A program made the translations under genes and the position numbers. A DNA stretch of 64,000 nucleotides from Polaromonas sp. GTDB taxonomy: Bacteria > Pseudomonadota > Gammaproteobacteria > Burkholderiales > Burkholderiaceae_C. Where the stretch lies: NCBI RefSeq assembly GCF_029945895.1, contig NZ_JAQSDL010000043.1, forward strand, positions 1 through 64,000. Direction: 5' to 3'. The notes beneath the pieces are model-generated. The model had not been told where the DNA came from, did not search any database, and worked only from the letters and a program-made list of their open reading frames with translations. Below, piece after piece: positions 1 to 8,370 of the stretch. The number at the start of each line of letters is the position of its first letter. The first letter of the stretch is position 1.

Positions 1-152
1 TCGGCGTGATGCAGGCGCAGCCGCAAGGCAGCATGGACGAGTGGGTGGCCGCCGCCTATGACGACGTGAACCCGCGCATCTGGCCGGTGGCCAAACGTTC
101 GCTGCTGGCGCATGTGGAGCGGATTCAGGCGCAGGGTTTGTTTAATTTGTAG
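1..152 (+). CDS. C-terminal end of MBL-fold metallo-hydrolase (partial)
   Basis: An open frame enters from the left edge (codons read from base 3) and ends at the TAG at 150-152, giving about 49 residues. The tail contains a helical stretch with AKRSLLAHVERIQAQG, which resembles the C-terminal winged-helix region of LACTB2-like metallo-beta-lactamase-fold hydrolases. The metal-binding part lies outside the window, so the family call rests on the tail alone. It could be another helical C-terminus. Confidence 0.5.
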   Translation, partial: GVMQAQPQGSMDEWVAAAYDDVNPRIWPVAKRSLLAHVERIQAQGLFNL

Positions 153-315
153 GGTTTGCACAGCACGGTGTTGGCGCCGGTTTCAGAATGGTCGAAAAGA
201 CTTGCGATTGATGCTTGCCCGCACAGGACACGGCCGGTCGAAAGGACAAGTCTGCGCTGAAACCGCGACCGGTGCGACCCGGGGGCGGACGTCCCATGGC
301 GAAGGCCGGTCGCCG

Positions 316-1209
316 CTAGGGCGTGAACTTCCTGCGCGCGAAGTCGGTGATGGCCGCCACGCAGGGATGTTTGATTCGTCGCTCCAGAGACACCGCAAAA
401 AAGTGCTCAATGATTTCCTCGGTGTGGCCGACGACTTCCACCCCGTATTGCGCAATGGTTTCAGCCTCCAGAACGCTGGCGCCCATGAACACGCCCCGTC
501 CTTCGCGGCCAAAAGACTTCATCAGCGGCAGATCGTCGAATTCACCAATGATCTCTGGCGTGATGTGGTGTTTGACCAGCCAGCCTTCGAGGGGTTCGCG
601 TATGGATGCCGAGCGCCCCATGACCAGCATGGGCGCACCGTCCAGGCATTGCGGAAATTTGCCCTTGAGTGATCGCTTCAGCGTTGGGGCACAGAAAAAG
701 CTCATGGCCGTGCTTCCGATCGCATGGTTGAACGCCTTGATGTTCGCGCGGCTGGTGACAGGCTCATCGGAAAGCACCATGTCAATCCGGTTCAGTCCGA
801 GTTGCCCGAGCAGGTCCGGAAATTTGCCCTCACTGCACGCCAGCCGTACCGGCTGCTGCAGCGACAAAGCGGGCTCCAGCAGGCGATAAACCACAGCCTT
901 GGCGAAGGAGTCGGTCACGCCAACACGAAATTCCAGCACGCTTTTTTTGTCCCTGGCCTGCCGCAAGGCGGATTCCATCTCGGCGCCCAGCCCAAAAATC
1001 TGCTCGGCGTAGCCCAGCGCCAGTTGCCCCTCGCCTGTCAGCTCCAGTTGCCGGCCGTTCTTGCGAAACAGCTGCAAACCCAGCGATTGCTCCAGCAGCT
1101 TGATCTGCCCGGACAAGGTCTGGGGCGTGGTGTGCAGTTGCTTGCCGGCCCGGACGATGCCGCCGGCCTTGGCCGTGACCCAAAAATAATGCAGGTGTTT
1201 GAAATTCAT
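316..1209 (-). CDS. LysR-family regulator, NhaR type
   Basis: A 297-residue LysR-type transcription factor. The N-terminal winged helix-turn-helix (about residues 1-60: LHYFWVTAKAGGIVRAGKQL, then TPQTLSGQIKLLEQ and RLELTGEGQLAL-like wing) closely matches the NhaR subfamily, whose founder activates the nhaA Na+/H+ antiporter. The rest is a LysR co-inducer domain, and the length is normal. No nhaA is nearby. The gene is divergent from tctBA across about 310 bp, so control of that transporter is the most natural inference. The ligand is unknown. Confidence 0.85.
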   Translation of the reverse strand: MNFKHLHYFWVTAKAGGIVRAGKQLHTTPQTLSGQIKLLEQSLGLQLFRKNGRQLELTGEGQLALGYAEQIFGLGAEMESALRQARDKKSVLEFRVGVTDSFAKAVVYRLLEPALSLQQPVRLACSEGKFPDLLGQLGLNRIDMVLSDEPVTSRANIKAFNHAIGSTAMSFFCAPTLKRSLKGKFPQCLDGAPMLVMGRSASIREPLEGWLVKHHITPEIIGEFDDLPLMKSFGREGRGVFMGASVLEAETIAQYGVEVVGHTEEIIEHFFAVSLERRIKHPCVAAITDFARRKFTP

Positions 1210-1523
1210 TGTTTTCCCCGAAGCGGGTGGAAAAAGCCTCGTCCGCCGGCCCGCTTCCAGATAGTTCGCGTTTTTCGAAATAAACCGCTTCCAAATACGA
1301 ATTTACACGAGGTGACGACTCGCCTACGCTCCCCCTTCCAGTCGTGCGCAGCGCGGCCTGCCTGCCAAGCTGCTTCTGCACACCCGTTCGCCGGTCGCGA
1401 CCCGCGCAAAGCAGGTTGATCGCCGCGCTGTCGTCTGCCACTTCACTGCTGCCCTTCATGCCGCCGCCCCTGTGGCGCGGTGGATCGGCGTTGATCAGCA
1501 TTTTTTTACACAGGAGACAAGCC
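1210..1523. promoter_or_regulatory. Divergent control region between the LysR gene and tctB
   Basis: A 314-bp stretch without a convincing gene, separating the minus-strand LysR gene from plus-strand tctBA. It must hold both promoters. The segment around 1264-1282 has TTCG and CGAA arms flanking an AT-rich centre (TTCGCGTTTTTCGAA), which could be part of a LysR site. A good Shine-Dalgarno (AGGAG, 1512-1516) precedes the tctB GTG. The operator assignment is an inference. Confidence 0.4.
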
Positions 1524-2018
1524 GTGACCCTCAGAATCAAAAGCCAGCCCGACTTTTACTCAGGACTCATGTTCATGGGGGCAGGCATCGCGTTTGCCTG
1601 GGGTGCCACCAACTACACCGTTGGCGAGGCTGCGCGAATGGGACCGGGGTATTTCCCCCTGATGTTGGGCATCCTGATGGCGCTGGTAGGCGTCGTCATC
1701 ACCTTCAACGCCCTGGGGCGCACGGCACCCGGAGAGGAGAAGATGGGCCCCTGGGCCTGGCGACCGCTGTTCTACGTGATCGCCGCCAACGTGGTTTTTG
1801 GCGTGCTGCTGGCCGGCGTGCGCGGCTTCGGCGTGCCGGCTTTCGGACTCATTGTCGGGATCTACGCCCTGACCTTTGTGGCCAGCATGGCGCAGGCTGA
1901 CTGGAGATTCAAACCGACGCTGATTCTGGCCACGGCGCTGGCCATCGGCAGTTATCTGGTTTTTGTCCTGGCACTGCGGCTTCAGTTCCCGGTCTGGCCC
2001 GAATTCATCACAGGCTGA
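1524..2018 (+). CDS. tctB: Tripartite tricarboxylate transporter small membrane subunit TctB
   Basis: A 164-residue integral membrane protein of the TctB family, the small poorly conserved membrane component of secondary tripartite tricarboxylate transporters. Four or five hydrophobic segments are visible. The family-like N-terminal FYSGLMFMGAGIAF and GPGYFPLMLG motifs are present. I chose the GTG at 1524 because AGGAG lies 7 bases upstream. An upstream extension of the frame reads into the promoter region and looks non-coding. tctA follows after 8 bases. No TctC (Bug) binding protein is adjacent, so the periplasmic partner must be encoded elsewhere. Confidence 0.85.
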   Translation: MTLRIKSQPDFYSGLMFMGAGIAFAWGATNYTVGEAARMGPGYFPLMLGILMALVGVVITFNALGRTAPGEEKMGPWAWRPLFYVIAANVVFGVLLAGVRGFGVPAFGLIVGIYALTFVASMAQADWRFKPTLILATALAIGSYLVFVLALRLQFPVWPEFITG

Positions 2019-2026
2019 GGATCACC

Positions 2027-3538
2027 ATGGAATTGCTGTCACATTTGTCCCTGGGATTTGGCGTGGCCTTCACGCCCATCAACCTGGTTTATGCGTTTGT
2101 AGGCTGCCTGCTGGGCACACTGATTGGCGTGTTGCCGGGCATCGGTCCTGCGGCAACCATCGCCATGCTGCTGCCTGCGACTTACGCCTTGCCGCCGGTG
2201 TCGGCGCTGATCATGCTGGCCGGCATTTATTACGGCTCCCAGTACGGCGGCTCGACCACGGCGATTCTGGTCAACCTGCCGGGCGAGTCTTCGTCTGTGG
2301 TGACCTGTATCGATGGGTACCAGATGGCCCGAAAAGGCCGGGCCGGGCCGGCCCTGGCCGCGGCCGGGCTCAGTTCATTTTTTGCAGGTTGCGTGGGAAC
2401 GGTCATGATCGCCGCCTTTGCCCCGGCGCTGACCGAGGTGGCTTTCAAGTTCGGGCCCGCCGAATATTTCGCCCTGATGGTGCTGGGCCTGATTGGCGCC
2501 GTGGTGCTGGCCTCAGGCTCGCTGCTCAAGGCCGTCGGCATGATCCTGCTCGGCCTGCTGCTGGGCCTGGTGGGGACGGACGTGAACTCCGGGGTGGCGC
2601 GTTTCAGCTTTGACGTGCCGGAGCTGACCGACGGGATTGGCTTTGTCGCCATCGCGATGGGCATTTTTGGCTACGGTGAAATCATCAGCAACCTGGCGCA
2701 ACGCGAGGAGCAGCGCGAGGTGTTTGCGGTCAAGGTGCAGGGACTGTTCCCGACCCGCCAGGATTTCAGGGACATGACACCGGCGGTGCTGCGTGGCACC
2801 GCCCTCGGTTGCGCCTTGGGCATTCTCCCGGGGGGCGGTGCCTTGCTGTCTGCATTTGCGGCTTACACCATCGAAAAGAAGGTCAAGATGCGCGCAGGCG
2901 AAGTACCCTTTGGCGAGGGCAACATTCGCGGTGTTGCCGGACCGGAAGCGGCCAACAATGCAGGCGCACAGGCATCTTTTATCCCCTTGCTGACCCTGGG
3001 CATCCCGTCCAACGTGGTGATGGCGCTGATGGTCGGCGCGATGACCATCCACAACATCCAGCCGGGGCCGCAGGTGATGACCAGCAACCCCGAGTTGTTC
3101 TGGGGCCTGATCGCGTCGATGTGGATCGGCAACGCCATGCTGGTGATCCTGAACCTGCCGCTGATCGGCATCTGGATCAAGCTGCTGACGGTTCCCTACC
3201 GCTACCTGTTTCCTGCCATCGTGCTGTTCTGTGCAATCGGCGTCTACTCCACCAACAACAACACCTGGGACATCTGGGTGGTGGGTGTGTTCGGGATCGT
3301 CGGTTATGTCTTCCACAAGTTGCGGGCAGAACCCGCACCCTTGCTGCTGGGGCTGATCCTGGGGCCGATGATGGAGGAAAACCTGCGGCGGGCGCTGCTG
3401 CTGTCGCGCGGGGACTGGAGCGTGTTTGTGACGCGTCCGCTGTCAGCCGGATTGCTGGTGGCCTGCGTCCTGCTGCTGCTCGTCGTGCTGCTGCCCTCGG
3501 TCAGGAAGACGCGCGAGGTGGCCTTTGTTGAAGAGTAG
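2027..3538 (+). CDS. tctA: Tripartite tricarboxylate transporter large membrane subunit TctA
   Basis: A 503-residue polytopic protein, normal length for TctA. It carries the two diagnostic glycine/proline-rich repeats: GTLIGVLPGIGPAATIAMLL near residue 27 and GILPGGGALLSAF near residue 263, plus PLLTLGIPSNVVMAL in the central region. About a dozen membrane segments are expected. TctA is the main translocation subunit for Na+- or H+-coupled uptake of carboxylates delivered by a Bug-type binding protein. It is co-transcribed with tctB. The substrate cannot be read from the sequence. Confidence 0.93.
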   Translation: MELLSHLSLGFGVAFTPINLVYAFVGCLLGTLIGVLPGIGPAATIAMLLPATYALPPVSALIMLAGIYYGSQYGGSTTAILVNLPGESSSVVTCIDGYQMARKGRAGPALAAAGLSSFFAGCVGTVMIAAFAPALTEVAFKFGPAEYFALMVLGLIGAVVLASGSLLKAVGMILLGLLLGLVGTDVNSGVARFSFDVPELTDGIGFVAIAMGIFGYGEIISNLAQREEQREVFAVKVQGLFPTRQDFRDMTPAVLRGTALGCALGILPGGGALLSAFAAYTIEKKVKMRAGEVPFGEGNIRGVAGPEAANNAGAQASFIPLLTLGIPSNVVMALMVGAMTIHNIQPGPQVMTSNPELFWGLIASMWIGNAMLVILNLPLIGIWIKLLTVPYRYLFPAIVLFCAIGVYSTNNNTWDIWVVGVFGIVGYVFHKLRAEPAPLLLGLILGPMMEENLRRALLLSRGDWSVFVTRPLSAGLLVACVLLLLVVLLPSVRKTREVAFVEE

Positions 3539-3581
3539 CCACCGGGCCTGCGATGGCAGTCGCCGCCGCCTTGAATAAAGT

Positions 3582-3919
3582 GTGAAGCCCGCCGATAGGC
3601 CGGATTTTGTGCGGAACGGTTTCCTTGCGGTTGCCGCCCCGTGACTGCCATTAATCTGGGCCGTCTGTCACCAGACGGCTCGGTGCTACCTACCCGCACA
3701 CTCCGGGGGCCCCGTCAACGTGTGCCTACTTGGTATTGCTGCGCGTAGAGATTGCTCGTTTCACCCGTCCCGGGTTGCCCCGGTCCGACTCGTCTCTGTA
3801 GCTCTGATCCTCACCTCACGGTGGACAGCTGTTAGCTGCTACGCTGCCCTTTGCAGTCCGGACCTTCCTCCAGTGCGGTGTTTCCACCCTTGCACCAGCG
3901 GCAGTCTGGCGTGCTTCAC
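3582..3919 (-). ncRNA. rnpB: RNase P RNA (bacterial type A)
   Basis: The catalytic RNA of ribonuclease P, which trims tRNA 5-prime leaders. On the minus strand the RNA begins with a P1 arm (GTGAAGCACGCCAG) that pairs with the 3-prime segment GGCGGGCTTCAC. The conserved core GAGGAAGGTCCGGACTGC lies shortly after the start. Near the 3-prime end CAGATTAATGGC is followed by AAATCCGGCCTATCGG, as in E. coli M1 RNA. Length is about 338 nt. Ends are judged from P1 pairing and may be off by a few bases. No protein gene here is real. Confidence 0.95.
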
Positions 3920-3925
3920 CCCCCT

Positions 3926-3931
3926 ATTATC
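3926..3931 (-). promoter_or_regulatory. Probable -10 element of rnpB
   Basis: On the minus strand GATAAT sits about 7 bases before the inferred 5-prime end of the RNase P RNA, a good match to TATAAT. With a 17-bp spacer the -35 region would fall at 3949-3954, inside a dispersed repeat copy, and it matches TTGACA poorly. Confidence 0.4.
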
Positions 3932-3946
3932 CCGGCAAATCGTTCG

Positions 3947-4000
3947 CTACTGATTTGATAGCTGCTTGCGCCCGCGATATATGGGCCAGGAGGCTAAAAT
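3947..4000 (+). repeat. Family-1 dispersed repeat, copy A
   Basis: Matches the family-1 pattern ATAGCTG - 4 nt - CGC - 10 nt - WGGGC - about 4 nt - GGC, here ATAGCTG, CTTG, CGC, 10 nt, TGGGC, then CAGGAGGC. It lies between the rnpB promoter and the start of the FAD oxidoreductase gene and may contribute to either leader. Confidence 0.75.
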
Positions 4001-4041
4001 GCTTCATAGATCCGAAATACAGATCCACGAGGTAACCCCCC

Positions 4042-5676
4042 ATGATCCGCCTGACCGAGCTCAAGCTGCCGCTTGATCACCCCGAAGATGCGCTGCCCGC
4101 GCTGATTGTCAAGACGCTGGGCATCCAGCCTGCCGAGCTGCTGCGCCACAGCATCTACAAACGCAGCTACGACGCACGCAAACAGAAGCTGCTGCTGGTC
4201 TACATCGCCGATGTCGAAGTGGCCAGCCCCGAGCTGGAGCAAACACTGCTCAGGCACTTTGAAGGCAACCCCCACATCCGCCCCGCCCCCGACCAGAGCT
4301 ACCACCTGGTGGCCAAGGTGGACAGCGCACCGGCTGTGCGCCCCGTCGTTGTCGGCTTCGGCCCCTGCGGCATTTTTGCGGCGCTGCTGCTGGCACAGAT
4401 GGGTTTCAAGCCCATCGTGCTGGAGCGCGGCAAGAAGGTACGGGAACGCACCAAGGACACCTGGGGCCTGTGGCGCAAGGGCGTGCTGGACCCGGAGTCG
4501 AATGTGCAGTTCGGCGAGGGCGGTGCCGGCACGTTTTCCGACGGCAAGCTCTGGAGCCAGATCAAGGACCCGCGTTTCCTCGGCCGCAAGGTCATGACGG
4601 AATTCGTCAAGGCCGGCGCGCCGGAGGAAATCCTGCTGGTCAGCAAGCCGCACATAGGCACCTTCAAGCTGGTCAAGGTGGTGGAACACATGCGCGAGCA
4701 GATCACGTCGCTGGGCGGCGAGATCCGCTTCCAGCAACGCGTCAGCGATGTGCAGATTGAACAGGGACACATTCGCGGGCTGACCGTGCAGAACCTGCAG
4801 GACGGCAGCAGCTACGAGCTGCGCGCCGACCATGTGGTGCTGGCACTGGGCCACAGCGCACGCGACACCTTTGCCATGCTGCATGAACGCGGCGTCTACA
4901 TGGAAGCCAAGCCTTTTTCGATCGGCTTTCGCATCGAACACCCGCAGGGCCTGATCGACCGCGCGCGGCTCGGCCAGCACGCCGGCCACCCGCTGCTGGG
5001 CGCGGCCGACTACAAGCTGGTGCACCACGCGGCCAACGGGCGCTCGGTCTACAGCTTCTGCATGTGCCCGGGCGGCACCGTGGTCGCCGCCACCTCCGAG
5101 GTGGGCCGGGTCGTGACCAACGGCATGAGCCAGTACTCGCGCAACGAGCGCAACGCCAACGCCGGCATCGTGGTCGGCATCACCCCAGCCGACTACCCGG
5201 GCGGGCCGCTGGCCGGCATCGACTTCCAGCGTGCGCTGGAATCACACGCCTTCACGCTGGGCGGCGGCACGTACGCAGCGCCTGGCCAGCTGGTCGGCGA
5301 CTTTGTCGCTGGCCAAGCCTCGACGCAGCTTGGCAGCGTAGAGCCTTCCTACAAGCCCGGCGTGCTGATGACCGACCTGGCCAGCGCCCTGCCCGCCTAT
5401 GCCATCATGGCCATGCGCGAGGCGCTGCCGGCCTTCGGCAAGAAGATCAAGGGTTTCGACATGCACGACGCCGTGCTGACCGGCGTTGAAACCCGCACTT
5501 CGTCGCCACTGCGCATCACGCGGGGCGACGACTTCCAGAGCCTGAACGTCCGGGGCCTGTACCCGGCCGGCGAAGGCGCCAGCTACGCGGGCGGCATTTT
5601 GTCGGCCGGGGTGGACGGCATCGAGGTGGCCGAGGCGGTGGCGTTGAGCATCACGGCTCAAGCTGCGAAGGCATAA
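4042..5676 (+). CDS. FAD-dependent dehydrogenase (COG2509-like)
   Basis: A 544-residue flavoprotein. After an N-terminal domain of about 100 residues comes a dinucleotide-binding beta-alpha-beta fold (VVVGFGPCGIFAALLLAQMG, near residue 100) ending in a glutamate-rich strand (IVLERG). A second motif, NVQFGEGGAGTFSDGKLW, is typical of the COG2509 FAD-dependent dehydrogenases of unknown substrate. The C-terminal FAD-contacting segment reads GLYPAGEGASYAGGILSAG. The ATG at 4042 has a GAGG Shine-Dalgarno about 9 bases upstream. It stands alone between rnpB and a strong terminator. The physiological reaction is unknown. Confidence 0.85.
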   Translation: MIRLTELKLPLDHPEDALPALIVKTLGIQPAELLRHSIYKRSYDARKQKLLLVYIADVEVASPELEQTLLRHFEGNPHIRPAPDQSYHLVAKVDSAPAVRPVVVGFGPCGIFAALLLAQMGFKPIVLERGKKVRERTKDTWGLWRKGVLDPESNVQFGEGGAGTFSDGKLWSQIKDPRFLGRKVMTEFVKAGAPEEILLVSKPHIGTFKLVKVVEHMREQITSLGGEIRFQQRVSDVQIEQGHIRGLTVQNLQDGSSYELRADHVVLALGHSARDTFAMLHERGVYMEAKPFSIGFRIEHPQGLIDRARLGQHAGHPLLGAADYKLVHHAANGRSVYSFCMCPGGTVVAATSEVGRVVTNGMSQYSRNERNANAGIVVGITPADYPGGPLAGIDFQRALESHAFTLGGGTYAAPGQLVGDFVAGQASTQLGSVEPSYKPGVLMTDLASALPAYAIMAMREALPAFGKKIKGFDMHDAVLTGVETRTSSPLRITRGDDFQSLNVRGLYPAGEGASYAGGILSAGVDGIEVAEAVALSITAQAAKA

Positions 5677-5706
5677 AAAAAGCCGCTGCACCTGCAGCGG
5701 CTTTTC
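5677..5706. terminator. Bidirectional rho-independent terminator
   Basis: A perfect hairpin (AAAGCCGCTGCA, loop CC, TGCAGCGGCTTT) flanked by A and T runs directly follows the FAD oxidoreductase stop codon. It sits just past the convergent htpX stop, so it can serve both genes. Confidence 0.9.
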
Positions 5707-5726
5707 TGGTTCGTGACCCTGACAGC

Positions 5727-6611
5727 TCAGACCTGACCAGGCTGTGCGTTCTGCAGCGCGGCAATACGCTCTTCAATCGGCGGGTGCGTGGCAAACAGCT
5801 GGCCGATGCTGCCGGTGATGCCCATGGCTTCCACCGCCTTGGGCAGCTGGCCGGGCACCATGCCGCCCAGACGGGCCAGCGCGTTGATCATGGGCTGTTT
5901 GCGGCCCATCAGCTGGGCGGCGCCGGCGTCGGCGCGGAACTCGCGGTGGCGCGAGAACCAGGCGACCACGATGGCGGCGGCAAAACCGAGCACGATGTCG
6001 AGCACGATGGTGCTGACGTAATAACCGATGCCGGGGCCGGAGTTGCTGTCGCTGCCCTTGCGCAGAAAGCTGTCCACCGCATAACCGATGACGCGGCTCA
6101 GGAACACCACAAAGGTGTTCATCACGCCCTGGATCAAGGTCATGGTCACCATGTCACCGTTGGCCACGTGGGCAATCTCGTGCCCCAGCACGGCTTCAAT
6201 CTCTTCACGCGTCATGCCCTGCAGCAGGCCGGTGGAGACGGCGACCAGCGCCGAGTTCTTGAAAGCCCCCGTGGCAAAGGCGTTGGGCGCGCCTTCGAAA
6301 ATGCCGACTTCGGGCATGCCGATGCCGGCGGTGGTCGCCAGCTTGCGCACGGTTTCGACAATCCAGGCTTCGTCGGCATTTTGCGGTTCGTTGATCACGC
6401 GCACGCCAGAACTCCACTTGGCCACGGGCTTGCTGATCAACAGCGAGATGATGGCGCCGCCAAAACCGATGACCGCGGCAAAACCGAGCAGCATGCCCAG
6501 GTTCAGCCCTTGCGGCGTGAGGTAGCGGTTGACGCCCAGCAGGCTGGCGACAATGCCCAGCACCACCACAACGGCGAGGTTGGTCATGACAAATAAAACA
6601 ATACGCTTCAT
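5727..6611 (-). CDS. htpX: Membrane zinc metalloprotease HtpX
   Basis: A 294-residue inner-membrane M48 protease that helps degrade misfolded membrane proteins. Two hydrophobic segments occupy about residues 4-58. The zinc motif HEIAH is at residues 144-148, followed by two more membrane segments, and the third-ligand region (EFRADAGAA) is further on. I chose the ATG at 6609-6611 because GGAG lies 6 bases upstream. A 20-residue upstream extension in the same frame lacks a comparable site. Length and motifs are normal. Confidence 0.96.
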   Translation of the reverse strand: MKRIVLFVMTNLAVVVVLGIVASLLGVNRYLTPQGLNLGMLLGFAAVIGFGGAIISLLISKPVAKWSSGVRVINEPQNADEAWIVETVRKLATTAGIGMPEVGIFEGAPNAFATGAFKNSALVAVSTGLLQGMTREEIEAVLGHEIAHVANGDMVTMTLIQGVMNTFVVFLSRVIGYAVDSFLRKGSDSNSGPGIGYYVSTIVLDIVLGFAAAIVVAWFSRHREFRADAGAAQLMGRKQPMINALARLGGMVPGQLPKAVEAMGITGSIGQLFATHPPIEERIAALQNAQPGQV

Positions 6612-6742
6612 GGATGCTCCGTAGAGAACGATAACGAACAGATGCTGCTGCAGGAAAGACTCATGCGGCACATGGGGAGGCTTCCGCCCAAAATCAAGAT
6701 GGCGGGGCTGACCGTGGCGCAGGATTTTTTACTGGGTGTTGT

Positions 6743-7498
6743 TCACCGGCGCGGGCGGAATACGAAAGAGTCATCATAAAAGGAAAAGTTCTCGTTCTCC
6801 GGCCACCAGAGCGGCACACCGAGCACCGGCAAGGGCAGAAAGGGTTTGGCCGCCAGCCTTTCCGCACTCAGGTCGGCCGCCACCCAGGCGTCCAGATCCG
6901 CTATGGAATTCATAGCTGGCTGCGCCCGGTAGATATGGGCTGTGATCGGTTTTCGTGGGTAAACCAGCTTTTCCAGCAAGGCATGGCCAAACAGCACCAG
7001 CTGCGCCTGCTGCCAGAGCGGGCGCAGGTCAATAAACAGGCGCTGCCAGTGGCGTCCGGCCAGCGCATCCCACAGCGGCGCCGGTGCCGACAGAAAGGCC
7101 GCGTTTTCGTCGAACACCGTCAGTGCGTCGCGCACCGGCCCGCGCAGCGGCGCCACACCGGCCGCGGCGATTTCTGCCGCCTGCAGCTGGTTGAGCTTTT
7201 TCTTGGTCAGCGGAAAGCGCATCCAGCACAGCCCGTTGAAAAAGTCGTGCAGGTTGTCGCGTGTCGGAACGGTGCCGGTGTCAAAAATGAACTGCTCGTA
7301 AGCCTGCCCGTCGGGCAAGGCCGACTGCGGCACAAAACGCCGTGGCGCAGCTGGTTCGCGGTTCAGGGCTTCATGACACGACACACCGGCTGCAATGGCC
7401 TGGGCCACGCGCTCCCCGGGCTCGCGCCAGACGTTCAGCCAAGGCTGGGACCAATCAATCTGGACTACCGATACTGTCCCTGTCGCCGACGCTCGCAC
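6743..7498 (-). CDS. DUF3025 domain-containing protein carrying an in-frame repeat
   Basis: A 251-residue protein with the DUF3025 signature (FVPQSALPDGQAYEQFIFDT, then PTRDNLHDFFNGLCWMRFP). Its function is unknown. The GTG start abuts the TAG stop of the upstream NYN gene, suggesting translational coupling. No better start is visible before the conserved IDW. Residues about 182-200 are encoded by a family-1 dispersed repeat in frame (PRKPITAHIYRAQPAMN region), which is unlike an ordinary domain insertion. Confidence 0.8.
   Translation of the reverse strand: MRASATGTVSVVQIDWSQPWLNVWREPGERVAQAIAAGVSCHEALNREPAAPRRFVPQSALPDGQAYEQFIFDTGTVPTRDNLHDFFNGLCWMRFPLTKKKLNQLQAAEIAAAGVAPLRGPVRDALTVFDENAAFLSAPAPLWDALAGRHWQRLFIDLRPLWQQAQLVLFGHALLEKLVYPRKPITAHIYRAQPAMNSIADLDAWVAADLSAERLAAKPFLPLPVLGVPLWWPENENFSFYDDSFVFRPRR
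6900..6955 (+). repeat. Family-1 dispersed repeat, copy B (inside DUF3025 gene)
   Basis: ATAGCTG, GCTG, CGC, 10 nt, TGGGC. The 3-prime half is more diverged than in other copies. It is read antisense through the DUF3025 gene without a stop, contributing about 19 residues. Confidence 0.65.
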
Positions 7499-8320
7499 CT
7501 ACAGACCGTTCAAAAGTTTCACCTTGTTCGGCTGTTTATCAGGAGTCAGCTCAAACCAACCTGGATACTTTTTGAAAAACTTGGTGGAAGTCGCATTCTT
7601 TCCCAGAAGTTTGGCGTCATGCAGCAATTTGACGACATCTCCGAGGGGCTGTGGCCGTCCAGTTTTCAATGTCGGCACAGCAGCGAGAATGTGCTGAACC
7701 TCAATTTTCACAGCGACATCAGCTTCTTTTCCCTTTACCGCCGCCACGGTCTTTTTAGCTGCGGTCTTCTTGGAAGGCGCATTTTTTTTTGCGACTTTCT
7801 TCGCTGAAACTTTTTTGGCAACTACTTTTTTGGCAGGCGAAGGGGCTAAAGATGCAGTTGGCCCGCTTAGCTCTGAGCTTGGCGACGACATCTCATGCGA
7901 GGCAGATTCTCGTCCAACCAAAATCACTTGGTCATACCAGTGTTCGGCTTCTGGAGACATCTTTCCCGGCTCCGAAACACAAACCATCCGGATACCGCGT
8001 TCGCGGAGCCTGACTACCAGAGGTACGAAGTCGGCATCTCCAGAACCGATAACAACTGTCGTGGGCATCGGCAATTGCCAAGACAGTTCCATGGCATCAA
8101 CGGCTAGGGCAACATCGGTTGTATTTTTCGACATCGAGAGATTGGCGAATGGCCGTATCGCTCGAGCATGAAGCACCGAGGACATGCCTTTGAGCTTCTC
8201 AGCGCTACCGTAGGCTCGCCTAACCGAAATTCCACCTTCGGCTTCTTCAAGCTTCTGAAACGCCTCTTCGATCCATGCTGATGCACATAGATTGTCCGCG
8301 TCTATCAAGAATACGATCAT
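7499..8320 (-). CDS. NYN-domain protein with basic linker and putative LOTUS-like C-terminus
   Basis: A 273-residue protein. The N-terminal NYN (PIN-like) domain shows MIVFLIDADN, then DVALAVDAMEL and VIGSGDADFVPLV, the acidic positions expected for a metal-dependent RNase fold. A Lys/Ala-rich linker follows (about residues 155-195, repeats such as AKKVSAKKVAKK). The C-terminal segment of about 70 residues (LLHDAKLLGKNATSTKFFKKYPGWFEL) resembles the OST-HTH/LOTUS RNA-binding fold. The ATG at 8318-8320 sits directly before the NYN core. Base composition is visibly AT-richer than neighbouring genes, hinting at transfer. The likely role is RNA binding or cleavage; the substrate is unknown. Confidence 0.8.
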   Translation of the reverse strand: MIVFLIDADNLCASAWIEEAFQKLEEAEGGISVRRAYGSAEKLKGMSSVLHARAIRPFANLSMSKNTTDVALAVDAMELSWQLPMPTTVVIGSGDADFVPLVVRLRERGIRMVCVSEPGKMSPEAEHWYDQVILVGRESASHEMSSPSSELSGPTASLAPSPAKKVVAKKVSAKKVAKKNAPSKKTAAKKTVAAVKGKEADVAVKIEVQHILAAVPTLKTGRPQPLGDVVKLLHDAKLLGKNATSTKFFKKYPGWFELTPDKQPNKVKLLNGL

Positions 8321-8370
8321 GCTTTGCCTTTCTTGTCTTTGCATTCGTCAGAGCATTGTGACGTAAGCAT

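Noticed and set aside
3720-3953. 77-residue plus-strand frame
   Set aside because: It lies wholly inside and antisense to the RNase P RNA gene.
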